Shown here piece after piece: positions 1 to 8,798 of a stretch of 64,000 nt of DNA (position 1 is its first letter; each line of letters begins with the position of its first letter). Origin of the DNA: Methanobacterium sp. (GTDB lineage Archaea > Methanobacteriota > Methanobacteria > Methanobacteriales > Methanobacteriaceae). The notes beneath the pieces were generated by a model. The model was not told the origin of the DNA and made no database searches. It was given only the letters and a program-made list of their open reading frames with translations. The DNA is taken from positions 310,001 through 374,000 of the forward strand of contig JADFDH010000002.1 of NCBI GenBank assembly GCA_018263005.1, read 5' to 3'. A program made the translations under genes and the position numbers.

Positions 1-2
1 AA

Positions 3-527
3 GTGAGTGGAAGCATGCCCTATAATCCCCATGATCTTAAGCAGAAGACGGTTGCTAATGGTTTGAAAGCTGCAGGAATAAAACCAGGTGAATTATCTGC
101 TAATCCATTAAAAGCGGTGGAATTGGTTGGTGATCCTATGATTCCTGCTGTGGCGGGGATTGTAACTGGTAGTGATATACCAATCACACTTGCTGGAGGT
201 ACTCAAATGACTGCGGTTTGCGCGGTTATTAAGGAAATCTTCCCGGAGTTTGAATGGGAAAATTTAAACATCACCACCACCATCTTCGTGGCTAAGGATG
301 AAACTTCCGATATAAACTACATCTCCCATCAGATAGCTGATTATTCCATATTTGCAGTTGATCCTCATTTTGAAAGATCAAATCATCAGGGCCTGAAAAA
401 CTATCTTAATGGATCAGTTAAGGAAGGAGTTGGAGCTGGAGGGGCTATGATGGCTGCTTTACTTAGTGGAATTTCCATGGATGATATCCGGAGGAGAACT
501 GAAGAATTGTGTAATGAGATTTTTTAA
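3..527 (+). CDS. CobT-family phosphoribosyltransferase-like protein, C-terminal part (5' truncated by window)
   Basis: The reading frame is open to the left edge of the window, so only about the last 174 residues of a protein of roughly 350 are visible; the GTG at position 3 is not taken as the true start. The sequence resembles the archaeal branch of the nicotinate-nucleotide:dimethylbenzimidazole phosphoribosyltransferase (CobT) family. The glycine-rich stretch GVGAGGAMMAALLSG near the C-terminus and the segment TLAGGTQMTAVCAV are typical of that fold. Bacterial CobT activates the lower-ligand base of cobamides. The exact substrate of the archaeal branch is not settled, so the role here (corrinoid lower-ligand attachment) is inferred from family membership. 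The gene ends well before the next one and shows no visible operon partner. Confidence 0.8.
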   Translation: MSGSMPYNPHDLKQKTVANGLKAAGIKPGELSANPLKAVELVGDPMIPAVAGIVTGSDIPITLAGGTQMTAVCAVIKEIFPEFEWENLNITTTIFVAKDETSDINYISHQIADYSIFAVDPHFERSNHQGLKNYLNGSVKEGVGAGGAMMAALLSGISMDDIRRRTEELCNEIF

Positions 528-642
528 AATTTTTCTTTTTACAACAAGGAATCATTTTCTATATAATATTATTTGTTCAATTATTTTAGAGTTAAGTTTA
601 AATAGTAGGATGTTAGAATAATACAACATTGTGTTAGAAATA

Positions 643-659
643 TTTAACTTAAAGTTAAA
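643..659. promoter_or_regulatory. Perfect 8-1-8 palindrome upstream of the DUF2178/XRE pair
   Basis: TTTAACTT-A-AAGTTAAA lies 32 bases before the ATG at 691. A related half-site (GTTAAGTTTAAA) lies at about 591-602, and a TATA-like TATATAAT lies near 559-566. A natural candidate for the ligand is the XRE repressor encoded by the second gene of the operon. This is inference from position and symmetry only. Confidence 0.4.
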
Positions 660-690
660 AATTGATCACATATAATAAGTTAGTAAGTTG

Positions 691-1251
691 ATGAAAATGA
701 AAGCGAAATACAATTACTTCTGGGGGTTACTGGGAATTCTCGGAATACTGGGATATGTATTGGAAAATCCAATATATTACGTGTTTTTTGTATTCTTCCT
801 GTTCTTTATAAGCCCAGTAGAGAATAAAAAAATTAAAAAGCAAGATAAAGAATCCAGCATAGAAAGAGATTATAAATTATATAAAATTAGCATGTGGGGT
901 GGTTCAGCAATCTTAATAGTAGATTCTCTTTACTTAATGGCTACTAAAACCATGAACGATTTAACAGTAATAGGTCTACTCATTGGTATAATTATCTATG
1001 TTTCCAGCTTCTTCGCATACATGGGAATGGAGAAAAAGTCAGCCGACGAACGACTCAGAAAAATAGGAACCCTCGCCGTAACCTGGTCATGGTACATCAC
1101 CCTAACATTCATAAGTTTCCTTCTAGTCACTATGTACTGGGCTCAGAGAATCCACGACCCCGTTGAATTAATGGGATTAACCATATTCGTCATGGTAACC
1201 ACCATGCTAATTGCAAACACCATTTTAAGATACCGGGGAGACATAGACTAA
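691..1251 (+). CDS. DUF2178-type integral membrane protein
   Basis: A protein of about 187 residues with five or six hydrophobic segments (approximately residues 8-24, 25-42, 70-86, 92-112, 130-150 and 160-180) and a short cytoplasmic-looking basic stretch (KKIKKQDKE) after the second one. I take the ATG at 691; a TTG three bases earlier is also possible. The size, topology and pairing with a small XRE regulator 17 bases downstream match the DUF2178 family, often found next to such regulators in archaea. The biochemical function of the family is unknown. The pair probably forms a self-regulated two-gene operon. Confidence 0.65.
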   Translation: MKMKAKYNYFWGLLGILGILGYVLENPIYYVFFVFFLFFISPVENKKIKKQDKESSIERDYKLYKISMWGGSAILIVDSLYLMATKTMNDLTVIGLLIGIIIYVSSFFAYMGMEKKSADERLRKIGTLAVTWSWYITLTFISFLLVTMYWAQRIHDPVELMGLTIFVMVTTMLIANTILRYRGDID

Positions 1252-1268
1252 AGAGTTGGCTATTGAAT

Positions 1269-1463
1269 ATGAAAACCAGAATCAAAGAGTTCCGAGCCAA
1301 ATACAATCTTACACAAGCAGAACTAGCAAATAAGGTGGGTGTAAGAAGAGAAACCATCATATACTTAGAGAAAGGAAAATATAATCCCTCTTTAATATTA
1401 GCTCATAAAATTGCCCAGGAATTAAACGCTAAAATTGATGAAATATTTATTTTTGAGAATTAA
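1269..1463 (+). CDS. Small XRE-family helix-turn-helix regulator
   Basis: A 64-residue protein that is almost entirely one Cro/C1-type HTH domain: KEFRAKYNLTQAELANKVGV followed by RRETIIYLEKGKYNPS, and a hydrophobic C-terminal tail. It matches the minimal regulators that end in a DEIFIFE-type motif. It probably binds DNA as a dimer. The ATG at 1269 is preferred; a TTG two codons upstream (1263) is the alternative, and no clear ribosome binding site separates the two. It follows the membrane protein gene by 17 bases, so the two are probably co-transcribed and the regulator may act on the palindrome at 643-659. Confidence 0.85.
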   Translation: MKTRIKEFRAKYNLTQAELANKVGVRRETIIYLEKGKYNPSLILAHKIAQELNAKIDEIFIFEN

Positions 1464-1590
1464 ATTTATTTTAAAGGACTAAAAAAAATTAAAAATATTA
1501 ATAAATGCTAAGAACTATCATAGACCATTGTAATAAAAGGAATATACCTATAAATGTGTATCAGTGTATTCTTAGGCATTTAATTTTTTC

Positions 1591-1806
1591 TTAAGTTGCG
1601 CTTGCCATTTGATAGGCATCATATGCTGCATATATAGCGAATATGAAACTTATTATACCTAGATAAATGAATACCATTGAGGTTAATGCTCCTAATATTA
1701 TTGCTATCACTAAAAATATTAATCCTTTCATCATTGAACCACAATAAAACTGCCCTAAACCAGGAATTATAAAGGATAATATCGCTGCTAATATTGCATT
1801 TGCCAT
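1591..1806 (-). CDS. Small two-helix membrane protein, TM2-like
   Basis: A protein of about 71 residues with an N-terminal hydrophobic segment, a PGLGQFYCGSMMKG turn and two further hydrophobic stretches ending YAAYDAYQMA. The PGxGQxYxG...KG pattern is that of TM2/DUF5683-like small membrane proteins, whose role is unknown. The ATG at 1806 is chosen because the ribosome binding site AAAGGAGGTG is well spaced for it; a GTG two codons upstream lies inside that site. It is a single gene on the minus strand with an AT-rich promoter region at 1815-1880. Confidence 0.7.
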   Translation of the reverse strand: MANAILAAILSFIIPGLGQFYCGSMMKGLIFLVIAIILGALTSMVFIYLGIISFIFAIYAAYDAYQMASAT

Positions 1807-1931
1807 TTTCACACCTCCTTTGAATTTTTTACAATAGAATATATTTGAATAAATAATATAAATAATTTATCAATAATCATTTGAACAAATAATTCTTTAA
1901 TTGCTAAAATTACAATAAAAAAAGAAAAAAA

Positions 1932-2774
1932 TTAGATCAAACCATAGATATAACACAATATCAAAGTTAAAATACCCACGATCCAGCAATAGTAAGCAAA
2001 TATCAGGAGATTCTTCTCAGAGATCAATTTTAGAACTATTTTAATGGCCAGATAACCTGTAATTATGGCTGCAATAAACCCAGCTATAGCTGCTGCCGTG
2101 GTTAAATCTAATATAGTAGTTATATCTTTAGCCTGTACTAATGCAGCTCCCAAAATAGCTGGAATTGATAATAAAAAACTGAACCGAGCGGATAATTCTC
2201 TTTCTAAGCCTAAATACAGTCCTGTAGAAATTGTTGCTCCGGAACGAGATATTCCTGGTGCTATGGAACAGGCCTGGGCCACACCCATTAATAGAGAACT
2301 TTTAATGGACATCTCCTTTAGGCTCGTTTTCTTGGTTACTTTACGTGACACCATCTCTGAGGAATAAAGTAAAAAACCAGTTATTAATAAGAAGATAGCC
2401 ACGGCAACTATATTGCTGAATAAACCTTCGAAGAAATCTTTAAACAGTATACCAGCTAAACCAGCGGGGATTGTTCCAATGATAACCAACCAGGCCAGTT
2501 TTTTGAACTGATCTTCCTCTAATCCCTTTTTAAACTGGCCCCTAGTCAGGTCCATTAGACTGGAGAAAAATGACTTTATCATATTCACCAAGTCTTTCCA
2601 GAAATACACCACCACAGCCACTAAGGTACCAACATGCAGGATAGTATCAAATGCCAAGTTAGATTCGGTGCCTAGTAAATATGGTACAAATACCAGATGA
2701 GCAGAGCTGCTCACCGGGAGAAATTCAGTCAGTCCCTGTACTATTCCTATGATTATTGCTTGTATTATATCCAT
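1932..2774 (-). CDS. uppP: Undecaprenyl-diphosphatase (BacA/UppP family)
   Basis: A polytopic membrane enzyme of 280 residues that hydrolyses polyprenyl diphosphate to the monophosphate, recycling the lipid carrier used for wall precursors and glycans. Both family signatures are visible: GLTEFLPVSSSAHL at about residues 14-27 and SIAPGISRSGATISTGL at about 170-186, the latter with the catalytic Arg/Ser. About eight hydrophobic segments agree with the family, and the length is normal. In Methanobacteriales pseudomurein precursors are carried on undecaprenyl phosphate, so the enzyme fits the wall proteins elsewhere in the window. It appears to be a single gene. Confidence 0.95.
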   Translation of the reverse strand: MDIIQAIIIGIVQGLTEFLPVSSSAHLVFVPYLLGTESNLAFDTILHVGTLVAVVVYFWKDLVNMIKSFFSSLMDLTRGQFKKGLEEDQFKKLAWLVIIGTIPAGLAGILFKDFFEGLFSNIVAVAIFLLITGFLLYSSEMVSRKVTKKTSLKEMSIKSSLLMGVAQACSIAPGISRSGATISTGLYLGLERELSARFSFLLSIPAILGAALVQAKDITTILDLTTAAAIAGFIAAIITGYLAIKIVLKLISEKNLLIFAYYCWIVGILTLILCYIYGLI

Positions 2775-2888
2775 TAAATCACATTCATTATTTTTATCAA
2801 AAAAATCAATTAATTAACTATTATTTCCACGATTTAACATTAAAGAAAGGTTTTTATTGAATAAAAGATTTGTAATTATAAAAAATAT

Positions 2889-3818
2889 TTACTCCCCATG
2901 TACATAGGTCAGCCACTGGTATTCATCTTCTGCGACGCCTTCCACTATGCTGAAGAACTTATCCTGTAACTGGGTTGTTATAGGGCCGCGTTTTCCTTCT
3001 CCAATGGTTATCCCATCTACTGATTTAACCGGGGTTATTTCAGCGGCTGTTCCGGTTAGGAATATTTCATCAGCCAGGTATAGCATTTCACGCGGTATGG
3101 TCTCTTCTTTAACTTTTATCCCGGCATCTTCTGCCATTTTTATAACGGAGTCACGGGTTATTCCGGATAGTAGGGATAGGGAGGAATGTGGTGTGTAGAG
3201 AATGTTATCTTTAACCAGGAAGATGTTTTCTCCGGTTCCTTCACTTACACTTCCTTGATAATCGAGCATGATTGCTTCGTCAAAATTATTATGCACCGAT
3301 TCCATCTTGGCCAGTTGTGAATTCATATAATTTGCACCGGCTTTAGCCATGTTGGGGAGGGTGTTGGGTGCCATACGGCGCCAGGTTGAAACCCCCACTT
3401 CAACACCGTTTTCTAAGGCGTCTTCTCCTAAATATTTTCCCCATTTCCAAGCGGCTATAACGGTGGTTAAAGGACATTTCAGGGGAATCACTCCCAGCTC
3501 TTTGTATCCTCTAAGTACTATGGGTCTGATATAACAATCTTCTAATTCATTCTCTCTAACCGTCTCCAGGATGGCTTTAAATATTTCTTCTGGAGAATAG
3601 GGAATGTGCATTCGATAAATCTTACCAGAGTTAAACAATCTTTTCACATGATCCTGCAAACGGAACACTGCCGGTCCTTTCTGGGTATTATAGCACCTTA
3701 TTCCTTCAAAGACACTGGAACCGTAATGCACCACATGGGATAAGACATGTATATTTGCATCTTTCCAATCAACAAACTCTCCATTGAACCATATTTTTCC
3801 CTTTTCATCAAAAACCAT
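2889..3818 (-). CDS. ilvE: Branched-chain amino acid aminotransferase
   Basis: A PLP fold-type IV aminotransferase of about 309 residues that catalyses the last step of valine, leucine and isoleucine synthesis with glutamate as donor. It starts KIWFNGEFVDWKDANIHVLSHVVHYGSSVFEGIR-like as usual. The PLP lysine lies in the NMAKAGANYMNSQ segment at about residue 159, and EGTGENIFLV and the LTGTAAEITPV loop are present. I start at the second ATG (3818) because GAGG lies eight bases before it, whereas it nearly abuts the first ATG at 3824. It sits apart from ilvC/N/B (7.7-11 kb) but belongs to the same pathway. Confidence 0.95.
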   Translation of the reverse strand: MVFDEKGKIWFNGEFVDWKDANIHVLSHVVHYGSSVFEGIRCYNTQKGPAVFRLQDHVKRLFNSGKIYRMHIPYSPEEIFKAILETVRENELEDCYIRPIVLRGYKELGVIPLKCPLTTVIAAWKWGKYLGEDALENGVEVGVSTWRRMAPNTLPNMAKAGANYMNSQLAKMESVHNNFDEAIMLDYQGSVSEGTGENIFLVKDNILYTPHSSLSLLSGITRDSVIKMAEDAGIKVKEETIPREMLYLADEIFLTGTAAEITPVKSVDGITIGEGKRGPITTQLQDKFFSIVEGVAEDEYQWLTYVHGE

Positions 3819-4025
3819 AATCATAACCTCACTATAAGCTCGTTTTACCAGTAATAACTGAATAACTATATTATTTATTAGCTTAAACTTGACCTGAAGA
3901 CTCCTTAATTATCTTCTATAATTGTTTATTAAATCGTTTTACTAGATTATTAAATGGTATTTAGTATATAATTAAGATCTATAAACATAAAATTTAATTT
4001 AATTATATTAAATTTAATCAGAAGA

Positions 4026-4033
4026 TTTATATA
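4026..4033 (+). promoter_or_regulatory. Box A (TATA) of the tRNA-Val pair
   Basis: TTTATATA lies about 33 bases before the first tRNA base, a normal archaeal box A position for a short leader. No second good box precedes the downstream tRNA at the right distance, so the two tRNAs are probably co-transcribed. Confidence 0.6.
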
Positions 4034-4062
4034 GACAGTTTATCATACTCAAAATACCTTAG

Positions 4063-4137
<75 letters not shown>

Positions 4138-4188
4138 GATAATATTTTTTTTCATGCGGAATGATTTAAACATAATAAGAACTTTACG

Positions 4189-4260
<72 letters not shown>

Positions 4261-4453
4261 TCTCTAATTCCTTCTATTCAATTTGGAAAAATATTTTTTT
4301 ATTATTAACGAAAACATTTAATCAGGTATTTAAAAATTCTAAGGATGCAGCGCATCCGGTAAAAAGGTAAGGATATTCAATATTAAAATAGCAAGGATAT
4401 ATTTGTTTAAATAGTGTTTTAATTAGTTTATTTGAATTTTAATTGATTATTTT

Positions 4454-5245
4454 TTATAACATTAAAATCAGGATCACGTATATTATAAGGGACACGAAGA
4501 ATACTGTGGTTCCTTTAATTAGCACGGCCATGAGTTTCCTTTCAAAAAATAACACCAGACCATAGGATAGAATAGCTGAAGACAGAATTTTGGTTACACC
4601 GATCAATGCAGTGTTCTCATCGTTTAAACTGACCAGATAAGTAATCAGAGAGGATATTAGTAAAACAATAATGATCAGAGAAATGGGATTACCGATAATA
4701 GTTTTTAGGATAGGTCCCCAGGAACGTTTGCCCGCTGATCTGCTTCCTTTTTTATTAAGACTGGCGCGGGATCCTCTAAGGAATGATAGGCCCCTTGATT
4801 TTTGAACTGGCTCGTAATCATCTGCATCTGAAGATACCTCTACTTCAGTTTCTTCTTCATATATTTCTTCTTCTTCATCATCGAAGCTTCGGTTGGAGAA
4901 TTTTTTCGCTAAACTTATAAGAGCATCTTTATCTATCAGTTTAATATTTCTTCTACCGGCATAGTTAACTGCGTTGTCTGTGAAGTAGGAACTGCTAACT
5001 ACCACTATTTTAGATGCTTTCAGGGTCTTAGCAACCATTTCCATTTCCTTTAAAACGTCCAGTCCGACTTCCCATCTTTCATCGTAGTTTTTTACCGCCA
5101 CAACAACCCCAATATCACCTATAACTGAGGGTAAAACTCCATAGATATCTATAATATGTCTGGAGGTTTGGAAGTTCTTATAGACCTTGAAACCGGATTC
5201 TTCCATAACTTTGGCAACGAAATTAACTAGTCTGTTTTTCTCCAT
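4454..5245 (-). CDS. Membrane-anchored restriction-endonuclease-like (Mrr/PD-(D/E)xK fold) protein
   Basis: A 263-residue protein in three parts. Residues 1-105 resemble the Mrr/RecB-type nuclease fold: D33 in HIIDIYG, then VVVAVKNY at about 47-54, and a Rossmann-like IVVVSSSYFTDNAVNYAGRRNIKLID stretch. Residues 110-175 form a low-complexity acidic then basic linker. Residues 185-262 carry three hydrophobic segments. The position normally held by an acidic residue or Gln in (D/E/Q)xK is Ala (A50-V51-K52), so catalytic activity is doubtful. Start: ATG with AGGTGAG upstream. It is a single gene divergent from surE. A nucleic-acid-binding or sensing role at the membrane is possible but not shown. 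Confidence 0.65.
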   Translation of the reverse strand: MEKNRLVNFVAKVMEESGFKVYKNFQTSRHIIDIYGVLPSVIGDIGVVVAVKNYDERWEVGLDVLKEMEMVAKTLKASKIVVVSSSYFTDNAVNYAGRRNIKLIDKDALISLAKKFSNRSFDDEEEEIYEEETEVEVSSDADDYEPVQKSRGLSFLRGSRASLNKKGSRSAGKRSWGPILKTIIGNPISLIIIVLLISSLITYLVSLNDENTALIGVTKILSSAILSYGLVLFFERKLMAVLIKGTTVFFVSLIIYVILILML

Positions 5246-5401
5246 TTACTCACCTTTACAAATAACAGGTGAAAACATTAAATCTATCTCACTTATGGTC
5301 ACTATTATTAATAATATTTGTTTAATTTCTTTATACTTAAAACTGTTCCTATTTATCAACCTCAAAAACTTTTTGAAGGGTTAGGGATATAATATGCTAA
5401 T

Positions 5402-6178
5402 ATGAGAATTCTCATTACTAATGATGATGGTGTTAATTCATCAGGAATTATGGCTGCAAAAAAAGCAGTAGAAGATTTGGGTGCTATTGATATCGTAGCT
5501 CCTGCAACTCAACAAAGTGGTATAGGTCATGCTTTAACTCTTTTTGAACCAATACGTGTAACTTCCACCAATATGATCGATGGGACGGAGGCTTATTCGG
5601 TGTCCGGCACCCCTACTGATGCTGTTTTGGTGGGGATTTTTGAAATATGTAATGAAAAACCAGATTTAATTATATCCGGGATTAATATTGGTGAAAACCT
5701 TGGAATGTCCGAGTTAACCACATCCGGGACTATAGGTGCAGCTATGGAGGCAGCAGCCCATGAAATACCTGCTATTTCTGTTTCTTTACAGGTTATGAGG
5801 GGTGATATTAAGTTTCATGATGGACATGTGGATGTGGATTTCACTCACGCTGTGAAGATGACTGGAAAGGTGGCCCGGATGATCGCCCGGAAATCTTTAC
5901 CGGAGGGAATTGATTTCATTAATCTTAACATTCCTTCTGCTCCAGATAATGATAAAATCAAGTTAACCCGCCTGGGTAAGAGGATGTATAAGGTTCATAT
6001 TGAGAAAAGATTGGATCCCCGGGGTAGGCCTTATTACTGGATCGATGGTGAACCTATGGAAAAAGACGATCCTGGAACTGATGTTCATGTGCTCCGGGAA
6101 GAAAACTGTGCCACTATCACTCCTATTTCTCTGGATTCATCTGCTGATATGTCTTTGATGAGGAAATGGTTGGAATAA
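5402..6178 (+). CDS. surE: 5'/3'-nucleotidase SurE
   Basis: A metal-dependent phosphatase of 258 residues acting on nucleoside monophosphates. The N-terminal ITNDDGVNSSG motif carries the metal-binding Asp pair (residues 8-9). The segment TQQSGIGHALTL provides the catalytic Ser, and SGINIGENLG the conserved Asn. GTPTDAVLVG and TSGTIGAAMEAA complete the SurE pattern, and the length is typical. It is read alone, and its 3' end runs into the first of three TCTAC-type palindromes. Confidence 0.95.
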   Translation: MRILITNDDGVNSSGIMAAKKAVEDLGAIDIVAPATQQSGIGHALTLFEPIRVTSTNMIDGTEAYSVSGTPTDAVLVGIFEICNEKPDLIISGINIGENLGMSELTTSGTIGAAMEAAAHEIPAISVSLQVMRGDIKFHDGHVDVDFTHAVKMTGKVARMIARKSLPEGIDFINLNIPSAPDNDKIKLTRLGKRMYKVHIEKRLDPRGRPYYWIDGEPMEKDDPGTDVHVLREENCATITPISLDSSADMSLMRKWLE

Positions 6179-6189
6179 ATAATTCAATT

Positions 6190-6310
6190 TTTTCTACTGT
6201 AGAAAATTGTTAAAAAATAAACCGAATTTTATTGTATCAAGCACAACAAATTTTTCTACTGTAGACTATATTTTCCTTGAAAAAATCCATTAAATTAGTC
6301 TACAGTAGAA
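6190..6310. repeat. Cluster of three TCTACWGTAGA palindromes (locus 1)
   Basis: Copies lie at 6193-6203 (TCTACTGTAGA, extended to a 17-base TTTT...AAAA palindrome at 6190-6206), 6255-6265 (same orientation) and 6299-6309 (opposite orientation, TCTACAGTAGA). Start-to-start distances are 62 and 44 bases. They fill the gap between surE and the DUF2098 gene; the last copy is 64 bases before that gene's start. The same 11-mer occurs twice more near 50.2 kb and I saw no other copies in the window. Confidence 0.75.
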
Positions 6311-6373
6311 TAGTCCGTAAACATTAATACTAATATGGGCACATATAGAAGATAAATCAACGGTGTTATAAAA

Positions 6374-6679
6374 ATGGATTTAAAAGACTCAAACGGCCAA
6401 AAAATAACTGAAGGTACCACTTTAAAATATTTAGGCACCAGTACTAAAGGAAAAGCCGATAAAATATGTTCCATAGAAAATAATACTTGGATCCGGTTGG
6501 ATTCTACAGGTTTATACTACCGATTAGATTACCTAATGGTTATTGAAGAAGAAGAAAATAAAAGAAGGACTTTTAAAAAGTCAAATAAAGAAAAAATACT
6601 GCAAAAACTAAAATCTACATCCCATAAGAACTATGAAATATCTAGTGACTCTGATGGGCCGGGTGTTGGTGGAGGTTAA
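6374..6679 (+). CDS. DUF2098 family protein
   Basis: A 101-residue protein whose first 60 residues (GTTLKYLGTSTKGKADKICS...TWIRLDSTGLYYRLDYLMVIE) form a small beta-rich domain matching the DUF2098 family, described in methanogens but without a known function. The C-terminal 40 residues are charged (EEEENKRRTFKKSNKEK) and end in a glycine-rich DGPGVGGG tail that looks disordered. The family domain has an SH3-like or chromo-like look (inference). The gene follows the three TCTAC palindromes and converges with the marker 12 gene, with only 10 bases between stops. Confidence 0.7.
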   Translation: MDLKDSNGQKITEGTTLKYLGTSTKGKADKICSIENNTWIRLDSTGLYYRLDYLMVIEEEENKRRTFKKSNKEKILQKLKSTSHKNYEISSDSDGPGVGGG

Positions 6680-6689
6680 AAAAATAATT

Positions 6690-7685
6690 TTAATATTTTT
6701 CCACGGGAATACCTAAAATTTCAGTTTCTCCTTGAAATACGGCCTTAGCTATTTGAGCACTACCAATGGAACCTGATCTCTCACCGATCCGTGTAACCGG
6801 ACAAATATCCTCTATTTCTTTTTTTATTGAACTGAAAACATCCACTGGTTCCTCCATAGAACCAACGGATCCGGTTAAGACTATCCCATCTAATTGCCTA
6901 ACAATACCGGATAATCCATAAATCTCCATGTTAATGGTCATGATCATGGTTTCCAGGGCTAATTCTGCCCTCTCATCACCATTTTGCAGACGTTTAAAAA
7001 ATTCATCTTTAGCCAGGGCCACTTTTTCATCCACTCCAGCTATTTTCACAGCTCCTGCATGTGAAAAACAATCATTAGCTGTTCTTATTCCATCATCAAT
7101 ATCCCGGATCATCTGTAAATCCAAAGGACCATGTATAATACCCATGGCACCGATACACGCATCAATTGCACCTCTAATTTTACCATCCTCCACAAGGATA
7201 CTCACGGTGTTGGAACTGATGTCAGAGATTATCATATTCTTAAAACCGGTTTCCAGATAAGCATGGTAAGCGATGCTGATCTTCTCAGCACTGGCATGAT
7301 GAGAATAAGCAGCTTTAAACCAGGGATAAAGAGAAGGTGTTTTGCAATGAATACCCGGAACTAAAACTGTGGGAATACTAGATTCTTCTATCTCCTGATA
7401 AACTGCGGTACCTCCCCCTGTTACTTTTCCCGCGCCATTAATTGACAATATACCCCGGTCTTTAACTTTATCCAAGGGGGTTATGGCGGATATTCCATCC
7501 CCCATAGCATAAGTTATGGCCATTAATTCAATATCAGTGAGGTCTACTTTCTTTTTTAGCTCTTCAATGGCAGAAACACATCCAGAAGAAGTTTCTTCCC
7601 TTCCAATTTTAAAATGAGTATATTCTTCGCCTAATATGCTGAAGGAAACACCAGTTGTCCCATGATCCATGCCTACGAAGACCAT
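6690..7685 (-). CDS. Methanogenesis marker protein 12 (ASKHA-fold)
   Basis: A 331-residue protein recognised as methanogenesis marker 12, a family largely restricted to methanogens. It begins VGMDHGTTGVSFSIL, the phosphate-1 loop of the acetate kinase/sugar kinase/Hsp70 ATPase fold. It has a second nucleotide-binding segment (MIISDISSNTVSILVEDGKIRGAIDACIGAMG) and a glycine-rich LTGSVGSMEEP adenosine loop near residue 285. The function is unknown; the fold suggests ATP binding. It lies 63 bases after ilvC on the same strand and could be read through from the ilvBNC transcript. Start: ATG with GGAG upstream. Confidence 0.88.
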   Translation of the reverse strand: MVFVGMDHGTTGVSFSILGEEYTHFKIGREETSSGCVSAIEELKKKVDLTDIELMAITYAMGDGISAITPLDKVKDRGILSINGAGKVTGGGTAVYQEIEESSIPTVLVPGIHCKTPSLYPWFKAAYSHHASAEKISIAYHAYLETGFKNMIISDISSNTVSILVEDGKIRGAIDACIGAMGIIHGPLDLQMIRDIDDGIRTANDCFSHAGAVKIAGVDEKVALAKDEFFKRLQNGDERAELALETMIMTINMEIYGLSGIVRQLDGIVLTGSVGSMEEPVDVFSSIKKEIEDICPVTRIGERSGSIGSAQIAKAVFQGETEILGIPVEKY

Positions 7686-7748
7686 AAAATTCTCCTATTA
7701 TAGATAATTATATTTTGATTCTTTATAAAAAAATAAATAAAAGGATGT

Positions 7749-8729
7749 TTATTTTTGCAGTCCGCATAGTTGTCTTAACTTAGCACCCACCTTTTCAATG
7801 GGAAGATCTGCTTCAATAGCCCTTAAACGGTTGAGCATGGGCCTGCCGGCCTGGTTTTCCAGAGCCCATTCCTTAGCGAATTCACCTTTCTGAATCTCAT
7901 CCAGGATTTTTTTCATTTCTTTTTTAGTTTCTGGCGTTACTAATCTTTCTCTTCTGACCAACCCACCAAATTCGGCGGTGTTACTTACATTATCCCACAT
8001 ACCAGCGAATCCGTTTTTATATATCAGGTCGATGATCAGTTTCATTTCATGGCAGGTCTCGAAGTAGGCGAGTTCTGGCTGATATCCGGCTTCCACCAGG
8101 GTTTCAAACCCGTTTTTAATCAGTTCAGTTACTCCACCACATAATACGGCCTGTTCTCCGAATAGGTCGGTTTCAGTTTCCTCTTTAAAGGTGGTTTCCA
8201 GCATCCCTGCTCGGGTTAATCCTACTCCTTTACCCATGGCCAGGGCAATTTCTAATGTGTTACCATTATAATCGTTTTCAACAGCCACTAAACCTGGAAT
8301 ACCAAATCCTTCCAGATAAGTCTGTCTTACCATAGCGCCCGGTCCTTTAGGGGCGATCATGGCGATATTCACGTTTTCTGGTGGTTTGATATATCCAAAG
8401 TGGATGTTGTATCCGTGTGAAAAGGATATGGTGTTACCTTCCTCTAAACCTTTTTTGATTGATTTTTGATATACATCGGCTTGAATTTCATCAGGAACTA
8501 GTATATGTACTATATCTGCATCTGCTGCAGCTTCATCGACTGTTGAAACTTGCATTCCATCTTTTTTAGCAGCGTTCCATGATCGTCCATTTTTTCTAAG
8601 ACCCACAACCACATTCAATCCGCTGTCTGCCATGTTTCTTGATTGGGCCATTCCCTGGCTTCCATAGCCTATAACTGCAATTTTTTTATCCTTTAAAACT
8701 TCTAAATTCACGTCTTTTTCATAATACAT
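7749..8729 (-). CDS. ilvC: Ketol-acid reductoisomerase
   Basis: Class I KARI of 326 residues. It converts acetolactate or acetohydroxybutyrate to the dihydroxy acid with NADPH and Mg2+, the second step of valine and isoleucine synthesis. The Rossmann motif GYGSQG is at residues 21-26, followed by VVGLRKNGRSW, whose Arg/Ser residues fit NADPH preference. FKEETETDLFGEQAVLCGG and the C-terminal knotted helical domain (CHEMKLIIDLIYKNG) carry the Mg2+ ligands. Start ATG with GGGAGG upstream. It is the third gene of an ilvB-ilvN-ilvC operon, 69 bases after ilvN. Confidence 0.97.
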   Translation of the reverse strand: MYYEKDVNLEVLKDKKIAVIGYGSQGMAQSRNMADSGLNVVVGLRKNGRSWNAAKKDGMQVSTVDEAAADADIVHILVPDEIQADVYQKSIKKGLEEGNTISFSHGYNIHFGYIKPPENVNIAMIAPKGPGAMVRQTYLEGFGIPGLVAVENDYNGNTLEIALAMGKGVGLTRAGMLETTFKEETETDLFGEQAVLCGGVTELIKNGFETLVEAGYQPELAYFETCHEMKLIIDLIYKNGFAGMWDNVSNTAEFGGLVRRERLVTPETKKEMKKILDEIQKGEFAKEWALENQAGRPMLNRLRAIEADLPIEKVGAKLRQLCGLQK

Positions 8730-8798
8730 CTATAGAACCTCCCAAATTTTAATTGTAAGTTTTTAATTATTTCAAATCAAAGTGATGATTTTATTCAT

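Noticed and set aside
6190..6310. Likeness of TCTACTGTAGA to the stem of Cas12a-type CRISPR repeats (TCTAC...GTAGA).
   Set aside because: The loop is one base instead of four or five, copies occur in both orientations, spacing is irregular, there are no full-length repeats or spacers, and no cas gene is in the window.
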